Positions 24,362 to 30,000 of a stretch of DNA of 30,000 bases are shown one piece after another. The notes beneath the pieces are model-generated. The model was not told the DNA's origin. It made no database searches and was given only the letters and a program-made list of their open reading frames with translations. A program made the position numbers and the translations under genes. Position 1 is the stretch's first letter, and every line of letters starts with the position of its first letter. The DNA comes from Prorocentrum cordatum (lineage: Eukaryota; Sar; Dinophyceae; Prorocentrales; Prorocentraceae), in NCBI GenBank assembly GCA_963575745.1, contig CAUYUJ010014339.1, forward strand, positions 122,501-152,500, in the 5' to 3' direction.

Positions 24362-24579
24362 GTCCCAGCGGGCCAAGGAGTGGGATCCGTGAAACACGGT
24401 CCCGCGAAACTCCACAGGACCCCGAACCTGGAGGACCACGCCCCTGCGAAAATCAGCCAGGACATCGGAAACGCCAGTAGTCTATTACAGACTTCAACGC
24501 GGGCCTGCCTGGACGAAAGAGAGCCGCACTCACTGCAACGAAACACCTTGCCCATCGCCTCGAAGCGGTGGGCGGAATG
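24362..24579 (-). pseudogene. Second zinc-motif relic of a retroelement-type protein
   Basis: The minus-strand frame gives HSAHRFEAMGKVFRCSECG (24523-24579), an H-x2-H followed by C-x2-C-G arrangement like the relic at 8766-9017 (HPSHAF ... GTCG). In this copy both cysteines are present. Further on, LWSFAGPC could correspond to the LAEPC part of the other copy. The two peptides are otherwise diverged. I see no RNase H or polymerase part upstream; simple GGA repeats lie there instead. From memory this pattern ends dinoflagellate retroelement polyproteins; no search was possible. Confidence 0.4.
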
Positions 24580-24815
24580 ACGAACGGCGACCTCTAAGTT
24601 GGAGCCTCTCCCGGCCACCTCCGGGCCAGCGCAGGCATTGCCCAAGGGATCCTTGCGTGGCTCGGCAGCGGCAGAGTCGGCCAGGGCCCTTCGGGAGGAA
24701 GAGGAGGAAGAGGAGGCAGGCGGGAGGGAGGGAGGAGGGACAAAGGGATCAGGGAGTACAAACAGCGATAGCGGTGGCCTGCAATCTCGTTGTGGCAAAC
24801 ACGACGGTACTATAC

Positions 24816-24971
24816 TCGGGAGCGGCTGACCGGCGGCACGTGCGCTGCCCAGCGGGGAGGGGCCAAGGACGTAATGGAATGACACGAGGCGCCATGAAAT
24901 CTGAGGAGATGTCATGGCCCCCGCCATGATATCCCCCCCCTAGTCATCACCTCCCTCTTTGCCGCCCCGGA
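24816..24971 (+). mobile_element. MITE family A, copy 4 (156 bp, internal deletion)
   Basis: TCGGGAGCGGCTGACCGGCG to CCTCCCTCTTTGCCGCCCCGGA, with exact flanking TATAC (24811-24815 and 24972-24976). It lacks the AAGAGGGGGGTGTCCAAGAG stretch after the left end, so the TIR is reduced to about 11 bp. The ATCATGG-like core remains (GTCATGGCCCCCGCCATGAT). Confidence 0.82.
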
Positions 24972-25397
24972 TATACCAATCGGAAGAAATCCCGCTGCGC
25001 GGGAGGCAAGAACCTCTCGCAAGATCGCGAAGCGCTGCTGCGGCCTGGGGCTCGAGCGGAACAGCAGGCTGCACGGGGACAGCGGCCGCTGCGGGAGTGC
25101 ATTGTACTGACTGTGACGACTAGGCTAACAGACATGTATGAACCTGCGCGTGGCTGGTCCCTACTTTTGGTCAACAGGCTCGCGAGGCGGGCCGAAAGCC
25201 GTCGGAACACTATTCGGGCCGCGACTAGGCAAAGAAAGGCAAGCGAAACGAGCGAGCGGGCAGCCAATCAGAAGGAGAGCCAGAACCGATACTCCCAAGC
25301 CTGGTGGCGTTGGGATTCCCGGTGGCGACCAGCAAGTACGCGCAGCCAAAATGGCGCGGCGGCGCGACCAGAAACACGCACAGATCGATCGCTCGTG

Positions 25398-25525
25398 GCT
25401 GGTCCCTACGCGTTGCGTTTGAAATTTGCTACCGTGCACAACTGGTCCCCACGCGTTGCGCTTGGAATCTGCTACCGTGCACAGCTGGTCCCCGGGCGTC
25501 GCGCTTGAGATGGGCAACCCGCATT
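25398..25525 (+). repeat. 43-bp tandem repeat, three units
   Basis: Units at 25398-25440, 25441-25483 and 25484-25525 share CTGGTCCC, ACGCGTTGCG and GCTACCGTGCACA; the third is the most diverged. A lone GCGTGGCTGGTCCCTAC also occurs at 25147-25163. Confidence 0.9.
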
Positions 25526-25919
25526 CGCAGGCTGGCATCACACGTGTCCAAAGAATGCGGCGGCCTCTTCGTCGCCATCGATCGTATGCGCCGTCCAGAC
25601 TCGGCAACTCGCCCTCGCAATCACCGATCGAGTCCTGACTGGCGAGGAGGGAAGAGGAGGGATCAGGGCGGAGGAGGAGGAGGAGGGAGGGAGGAGTGCG
25701 AGGGAGGGCGGCTGCCGCATGGTCCCCGGGACCGCCCTCCCCAGCGGTCCGCGGTCTCTCGGGCCAGGCGAAAAGGGGGGGATAGCAAAGGGGGGGTTGG
25801 AGAATCGGCTCACTCCCGGCGCCGGGAGGCGCCCATGCATCGCGGAATGGGCCCCGCGGCGGGGCCGAAGCCAGCTGCATGCAGCAGACTTCGTACCCCC
25901 CCTGTCCCAATCCCCCTCT

Positions 25920-26110
25920 TTCGTTCGGTCCGCGGTCTCGACGCGAGGAGGGCCCGCGCCGCAGCGCGCGCGCGCGCGCCGCGATGGCCGCGCCCGCGCG
26001 CCGCGCGCCGCGGCCGCCGCGCCCCGCCGCGCCGCGCCCCCTGCGGGCGGCCCGCGGCTCTGCTGGCGGCGCTCTGCAGGTGGCCGTCCCCTGGTCGGCC
26101 CGCTGCCGCC
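25920..26110. other. Extremely GC-rich block, no gene seen
   Basis: GCGCGCGCGCGCGCC and GCCGCGCCCCGCCGCGCC tracts. Arg/Ala/Pro frames on both strands reflect composition only. Confidence 0.55.
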
Positions 26111-26145
26111 TTCGTGGAAGGGGATCTGCTGACCCGGGTCAATCC

Positions 26146-26521
26146 CGGAGGAGGAGGAGGAGGAGGAGGAGGAGGAGGAGGAGGAGGCGGAGGCGGAGGC
26201 GGAGGAGGCCGGGGAGGCGGAGGCGGCGGAGGAGGTGGAGGAGGAGGAGGCGGAGGCGGAGGCGGAGGAGGAGGAGGAGAGGAGGGGAGGAGGAGGAGGC
26301 GGAGGCGGAGGAGGTGGAGGAGGCGGAGGCGGAGGAGTAGGCGGAGGAGGCGGAGGAGGTGGAAGAGGTGGAGGAGGCGGAGGCGGCGGAGGCGGAGGCG
26401 GAGGAGGAGGAGGAGGAAGAGGAGGAGGCGGAGGAGGCGGAGGAGGCGGAAGAGGCGGAGGAGGCGGAGGCGGAGGCGGAGGCGGAGGAGGAGGAGGAGG
26501 AGGAGGAGGAGGAGGAGGAGG
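26146..26521. repeat. Long GGA/GGC microsatellite
   Basis: About 375 bp of GGAGGA and GGCGGA triplets, occasionally AGA or GTA. GGCGGAGGC sub-blocks of 20-30 bp are repeated, giving a higher-order pattern. Long Gly, Arg or Glu open frames and their Leu/Ser opposites are artefacts. Confidence 0.97.
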
Positions 26522-26527
26522 TCAGTC

Positions 26528-26726
26528 TTAGGGGGACGAATAATGACATAAACATAAAAAATCGGAAGTCCGCGCGGATTTCTCGGATTGGCGCCGACCC
26601 CCCTCCCTGGCGCGCGGAGCGCGCCAAGGGCGGCCGGAGGCGCCGCCATGGGGGTCCAGCGCCGATCCGAGACATCCGCGCGGACCTCCGAGTTTTTTAT
26701 GTTTATGTCATTATTCGTTCGCCTAA
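26528..26726. mobile_element. Foldback element R (199 bp, arms about 70 bp)
   Basis: ACGAATAATGACATAAACAT at the left matches the inverse of ATGTTTATGTCATTATTCGT at the right. The arms continue through CGGAAGTCCGCGCGGAT, CTCGGATTGGCGCCGA and CCCCC with few mismatches. The centre has its own palindrome, TGGCGCGCGGAGCGCGCCA. AT-rich tips and GC-rich inner arms contrast strongly. No TSD was resolved. Confidence 0.85.
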
Positions 26727-26736
26727 ACCAGGCCTT

Positions 26737-26862
26737 GCAGAAACCCGCAAGATCCTGCACCCCAACCCGGGTCAACGCGACGGATCCTGCAAGATCCTGC
26801 AGGATCCTGCACCCAAGCCCGGGTCAACGCGCCCCTGGCCCTGCAGGATCCTGCAAGATCGG
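26737..26862 (+). repeat. GATCCTGCA / CCCGGGTCAACGCG tandem repeat
   Basis: Two long units (CAAGATCCTGCACCC ... CCCGGGTCAACGCG) plus interspersed GATCCTGCAGGATCCTGCA, which is partly palindromic. It starts about 10 bp after element R. Confidence 0.8.
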
Positions 26863-27118
26863 GCGCTCTGGCTGACCCCTGTTTGCATTGACCCCCGTCT
26901 GAAGGCTCCCGACTCGTGGAGGGAGGGGGTGTCCCGGCCTCTTGGGGGTCCACGTCACGAAACAAAAAAACACGGCGTCGAGGGTCTGGCGGGGGGAGCG
27001 AGGAGCAGGAGGAGGGCCCCCCCCGGCAGCAGGGGTGGGAGTACTCCTCCTGCCCTTCGTGCTCCCCGTTTGTCCCTGCTCGAGTGGGGGCCTCCTGAAC
27101 CTGCTCCTCATGCTCCTC

Positions 27119-27159
27119 ATGCCTCCACTGCAGCAGGGGCCCTGCTGCAGTGGAGGCAT
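27119..27159. repeat. 41-bp perfect palindrome
   Basis: Two 20-base arms (27119-27138 and 27140-27159), perfectly complementary around a single G, including CTCCACTGCAGCAGGG. Neighbouring CTGCTCCTCATGCTCCTCATG suggests local slippage. Confidence 0.92.
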
Positions 27160-27248
27160 CCTGACTGGGGCCTCACCGGATGGGGTCAGAGGGTCGCACC
27201 GCGCCAGCGATGCGTCTGCGACGTCGGGGTGGAGAAGGCTAGGCTGAA

Positions 27249-27420
27249 GGGGCCCACAAACACACGAATAAATACACACAAATAAAACTATTACCTATAT
27301 TTTCAAATATTTTCTAAGGTTTTTGTCTTCCCCCCCCACTTCCCATATTTTTGCATATTTTCCTGGGAGTCGACGATTAATTGTGTCTGTGTGTTTTTTC
27401 CCCTCCTGATAGGCTTTCGC
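27249..27420 (+). repeat. Dispersed repeat O, full copy 1
   Basis: AAGGGGCCCACAAACACACG, AATAAATACACACAAATAA, GTTTTTGTCTTCCCCCCCAC, CCTGGGAGTCGACGATTAAT, TGTGTCTGTGTGTTTTTTCC and CCTCCTGATAG. It holds the intact GTCGACGATTAATTGTG site that is split by element B1 in the 7866 copy. AT-rich with a T/C-rich right end. Confidence 0.85.
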
Positions 27421-27639
27421 GCCGAGTGGTCGATGCGTCGGCGCTCGATGCTCAGAGAGGGAGCACCGACCTGGAATCGGACACACATGGGACCGATAGA
27501 CCGGCGATATTTTCCCCCGAGCGCGAATCCGAGTGCTCATGGGCCGGGTGAATCTGGTTATCGGGCCCCTGCAGGCGATTAGTAGGCGCCCGGGCTTCGA
27601 TGTATCCCACTCTAAGCTCGGGGACGCGCAAACATAGAT

Positions 27640-28070
27640 TAGCGATCCATGGATTTGGCGCGCGGTGGCCAACTCCATGGATCAGGGATCAGGGTGTGTG
27701 CCCTCCCTAAAATGCGGCCGGTGCCGCCTCGTTCGGCGGCGGAAATCCGCGCTTTCCCATGGAACTGGGATCCGTCGCGAATCCACGCCCCCTCTTGATC
27801 CCCCTTGTTTGCGATCGCCTGACCAGCCCATTCCGCCCCCAACGTTGCCTCGGATCCCCTCCCGCCTCCTGACTCGGCTCCCAGCACGCGCGGCGCAATC
27901 CCCACTCGCCGAGCCCCGCAGTGCGCGCCTGACAGCCGCCCCCCGCCGCAGACCCGCACACGGGGAAGGTCGAGACGCGCCACGCCGAGCCAGCCAGGGC
28001 CCTGTCGCGAGCCCTGGCCGCCCGCGAACGAGCTCCCAGACCCCGGGGCGGCGGCGGGCGGGGAGGGGGT
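27640..28070. other. No gene recognised; GC-rich mixed sequence
   Basis: Overlapping open frames exist on both strands (e.g. 27665-28171 plus, 27639-28094 minus), none with a recognisable domain. CCATGGATTTGGCGCGCGGTG and CCATGGATCAGGGATCAGGG form small local repeats. Confidence 0.35.
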
Positions 28071-28262
28071 CCTCAATTTTTTGGCGGCGCGCACAAGGGG
28101 GTGGGGGGAGGGGGGAGGGCTTCTTAGAAGCAGGCTGCTTCTTAGGAAGGCGCCGGCCTTACATCTATTGATAAGGCCCGCGCCTTCTAAGAAGCAGGGG
28201 TGCTTCTAAGAAGCCCTCCCCCCTCCCCCCACCCCCCTCTGCGCGCGGCTGAATTTTGCGGT
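28071..28262. mobile_element. Large foldback hairpin (192 bp)
   Basis: GGGGGTGGGGGGAGGGGGGA, GGGCTTCTTAGAAGCAGG and TTCTTAGGAAGGCGCC pair with GGCGCGGGC-like CGCGCCTTCTAAGAAGCAGG, GCTTCTAAGAAGCCC and TCCCCCCTCCCCCCACCCCC around CATCTATTGA. The outer part continues less perfectly (AATTTTTTGGCGGCGCGCAC vs GCGCGCGGCTGAATTTTGCG). GCTTCTTAGAAGC-type small palindromes are nested in the arms. Confidence 0.85.
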
Positions 28263-28265
28263 GGC

Positions 28266-28412
28266 ATACCGTGCGGTGACCTCGGAATCCCCAACGACTC
28301 CACCGCACGGTCCAATGCTGTCGCCTCAGGGCCTGGGGACCTTGGAGGCCCCCGTTGCCCGAGACGTCCTCGGAGACCGACCCGAGTCCCAAAAATCGTG
28401 TGGTCGGCCTCC
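28266..28412 (+). repeat. Dispersed repeat D, copy 3
   Basis: ATACCGTGCGGTGACCTCGG pairs with CCACCGCACGGT, then GGGGACCTTGGAGGCCCCC, GTTGCCCGAGACGTCCTCGG and CCGACCCGAGTCCC. Directly followed by repeat P2. Confidence 0.75.
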
Positions 28413-28434
28413 GCACCGTCTGGGGCCCCCCGAT

Positions 28435-28605
28435 TCGGCGGTGGACAAACCTCCCTTTCGTAAACCTCCCCCTAGTGAAAACGGCCTTGGGGACCGAGAC
28501 CGGCGGACCTGGACCCGCAAAATAACGGCCGCGACGCCCCCTCGCGAACCGCAGACGGCCCATTCCTGAATCCACGTGTCAGGGTATGAGGTCTATCAAC
28601 CTCCG
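28435..28605 (+). repeat. Dispersed repeat P, copy 2
   Basis: CGGCGGTGGACAAACCTCCC, CCTCCCCCTAGTGAAAACGG, ACGGCCGCGACGCCCCCTCG and ACGTGTCAGGGTATGAGG match 8384-8560. O copy 2 begins about 12 bp downstream. Confidence 0.72.
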
Positions 28606-28616
28606 ACCCTGTGAGT

Positions 28617-28795
28617 TTTAAAGGGGCCCAGGGACACACAACTAAATACTCACAAATAACAGGATTCCCCACATGCTCCCATATTTTCTTGGTTTTTGTC
28701 TTCCCCCCCACTTCCCATATGTTTTCATATTTTCCTGGGAGTGGACGATTAATCGTGTCTGTGTGGTTTTTCCCCCTCCTGACCCAAGGCTCCCA
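28617..28795 (+). repeat. Dispersed repeat O, full copy 2
   Basis: AAAGGGGCCCAGGGACACAC, CTCACAAATAACAGGATTCC, TTTTTGTCTTCCCCCCCACT, CCTGGGAGTGGACGATTAAT, GTGTCTGTGTGGTTTTTCCC and CTCCTGACCC. The right end is again a pyrimidine tract. Confidence 0.85.
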
Positions 28796-28969
28796 ACAAG
28801 CCCGGGCCAGCTGGGAGGGCCCGGAAAGGGGATGGGCGGCCGGCGGACGCCCGTCAGCGCGGAACCCCCGTGGAGCGCGCCCCGAGGTCAGAGCGGCGAG
28901 CATCTCCACGCCCCCGCGTGCTGACTCCGGGGGCGCGACGCCCCCGCGGATAACCCCATCCCTTAACGG

Positions 28970-29056
28970 GCGAAGAACGGTGTAAAATACACTTTTTCGC
29001 TGTCGGGGGCGCCTGTCCCTGGGCGGCTGGAAAGTTCATTTTATACCGTTCTTCGC
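28970..29056. mobile_element. Small inverted-repeat element with flanking CCGCGGATAA
   Basis: GCGAAGAACGGTGTAAAAT (28970-28988) pairs with ATTTTATACCGTTCTTCGC (29038-29056) with one mismatch. CCGCGGATAA occurs outside on both sides (28944-28953 and 29067-29076), 10-17 bases from the stem. It could be an element with a 10-bp duplication whose ends have decayed, or a coincidental pair. Confidence 0.55.
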
Positions 29057-29089
29057 TTGCTGAATCCCGCGGATAATACATCAACCCCC

Positions 29090-29380
29090 TCTAAACCTTG
29101 TATCTGTTCTATACACGGGACTGAACGTGGCTCAAATTGCCACAGTAGGCGGGGAGGCCGAACTTTATCATCACCTCCTGAGCTCCTATCGTAGCTCTGA
29201 TCTTCGTCTCACGTATAGCATCATCTCATGCGTAGCATCATGCACGACACCATGAAGGCCGACCTTGAAAATCGATCAAGACGTCTTAACATCGATACCT
29301 CTGGACTAAGTGCACTATCCTCTCTGGACCCCGAACTTTCGATCCCCACGGGATTACTCTGACTGGCATAAGATTACGCA
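29090..29380. other. Non-repetitive AT-balanced DNA, no gene seen
   Basis: About 290 bp without simple repeats or terminal repeats. Contains TAGCATCATCTCATGCGTAG, in which TAGCATCAT occurs twice. No open frame of useful length is seen on either strand. Confidence 0.5.
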
Positions 29381-29386
29381 GATCAT

Positions 29387-29544
29387 AACCAGCCTGGAAC
29401 ATATCCCTATCCCTATGCTGGGCACCTCCCCATCACGATGCCAATCTTAGGGATTCCCTCATTTTTTGAAGGCGAATCCCTAAGATTGTCATCGCCTTTT
29501 GGCGTGTCAATCTTAGGGATAGGGATACGTTCGAGGCTGGTAAA
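29387..29544. mobile_element. MITE-like foldback element S (158 bp)
   Basis: ACCAGCCTGGAACATATCCC and TATCCCTA at the left match the inverse of TAGGGATAGGGATACGTTCG and AGGCTGGT. Inside, CAATCTTAGGGATTC pairs perfectly with GAATCCCTAAGATTG, and a third CAATCTTAGGGAT follows near the right end. GATCAT flanks both sides (29381-29386, 29545-29550), a likely 6-bp duplication. Confidence 0.8.
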
Positions 29545-29705
29545 GATCATGGATGCGTGCCGCGCGGGGCGTCCGCCACCGCACATCCGCGGGCGGGGTC
29601 TGCGGGGAAGGGCCACTCCGCGGGCCCCGGGCCCCGAAAAAACGGCCCACGAGGGCCGCCACCGAGGCAAACCCGCGCGAGGAAACCATCAGGTCACCGG
29701 AGATC

Positions 29706-29830
29706 TTTGAAGGGGCCCTGGGACACACGAATAAATACACACAAATAAGAGGATCCCCCATATTTTCTCAATTTTTTCTGGGAATCGACGATTCATTGTG
29801 TCTGTGTGTTTTTTCCCCTCCTGAATGTTG
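29706..29830 (+). repeat. Dispersed repeat O, copy 3 (shorter)
   Basis: TTGAAGGGGCCCTGGGACAC, ACGAATAAATACACACAAAT, TCTGGGAATCGACGATTCAT and TGTGTCTGTGTGTTTTTTCC. It lacks the CTTCCCCCCCACTTCCCAT block of the other copies. Confidence 0.82.
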
Positions 29831-30000
29831 GCGGGCCCCCGCCTGCGCGCGCCCAGAGGACCCCCCGCACCCGCACCCCGGCCTCTGCTGCCGGGCCTCT
29901 GAGATCCGACGCTGCGGAACCTCTGACTACCTACCAGACCACCCCAGCCCAACCCGAAGACACGAATTTGACCCGAATTTCGGGTTGGGGGAGGGGGTAG

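Noticed and set aside
25344-25355. AGCCAAAATGGC, similar to part of the dinoflagellate spliced-leader sequence (reverse complement)
   Set aside because: Only a 12-base core matches from memory and it is itself nearly palindromic, so chance is likely; not used as taxonomic evidence.
25398-25525. Possible CRISPR repeats of 43 bp
   Set aside because: Units are contiguous with no spacers, so it is a tandem minisatellite.
25304-26775. Frames of 320-415 aa across the GGA/GGC array
   Set aside because: Shadow of a microsatellite plus extremely GC-rich flanks.
27249-27420. HTDTINRRLPGK-like peptide conserved among minus-strand frames of repeat O
   Set aside because: Conservation is at DNA level across the whole repeat, including frame-breaking differences, so a coding reason is not supported.

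Overview
The window looks like non-coding, repeat-saturated nuclear DNA from a GC-rich eukaryote. I see no bacterial operon, ribosome-binding site, rRNA gene or intact tRNA gene. Most long open frames are shadows of triplet microsatellites (AGG, TCC, CGT, ATC) or of dispersed repeats, and read as poly-Glu, poly-Ser, poly-Arg or poly-Gly. A dinoflagellate, perhaps a GC-rich one of the Prorocentrum type, is my best guess. The only recognisable protein remains resemble the C-terminal part of dinoflagellate reverse-transcriptase polyproteins: an RNase H tail followed by an H-x2-H ... C-x2-C-G motif. That comparison is from memory and unverified.

The dominant content is a set of short non-autonomous DNA-transposon-like elements (MITEs, about 120-250 bp), many with terminal inverted repeats (TIRs) and several with exact target-site duplications (TSDs). 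Family A (557, 9664, 13477, 24816) has TIR TCGGGNGCGGC and mostly 5-7 bp duplications. Family B (8006, 14208) has long TIRs and 5-bp duplications. Families C (11503, 21972, 22977) and F (6856, 10911, 19861) begin CAGT next to TA, with 176-bp full copies, like Tc1/mariner-pogo MITEs. Family E (11781, 14858, 22364, 22490, 23299) has a TIR around CATCGCTCGGACGT. Family H (7549, 13083, 15324, partial 9541) has TIR GTCGGGC next to TTAA-like sites. A hAT-like element lies at 3906-4153. Single-copy foldback elements lie at 13259, 13899, 14610, 26528, 28071 and 29387.

Layout. 1-2.3 kb: CATG/TATG-rich DNA, element A1, a tandem GC repeat, a 60-bp palindrome and AGG repeats. 2.3-4.2 kb: a diverged duplicated module with a 27-bp minisatellite, one copy interrupted by the hAT-like element. 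4.2-6.7 kb: CCCCAAGAGGCC-type and TCC repeats, a CAATG-rich module and a CGT array. 6.8-9.6 kb: elements F1, H2, a split repeat O containing B1, repeat P and an RNase H/zinc-motif pseudogene. 9.6-15.5 kb: elements A2, F2, C1, E1, H1, A3, B2, E2, H3 and several foldbacks. 15.5-20 kb: a 152-bp tandem repeat, alternating purine-pyrimidine DNA, the L-K module and CTCTTGGGG repeats. 20-26.5 kb: triplet arrays, elements C2, C3, E3-E5, D2 and A4 and a second zinc-motif relic. 26.5-30 kb: foldbacks, repeats O, D and P, and a 29-30 kb stretch with one small element.

No metabolic or regulatory gene set can be inferred. The useful content is the layered transposition record: O was interrupted by B1, and a duplicated module was interrupted by the hAT-like element, with related empty sites present in the same window. 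A few non-repetitive open frames are listed as weak coding candidates only.
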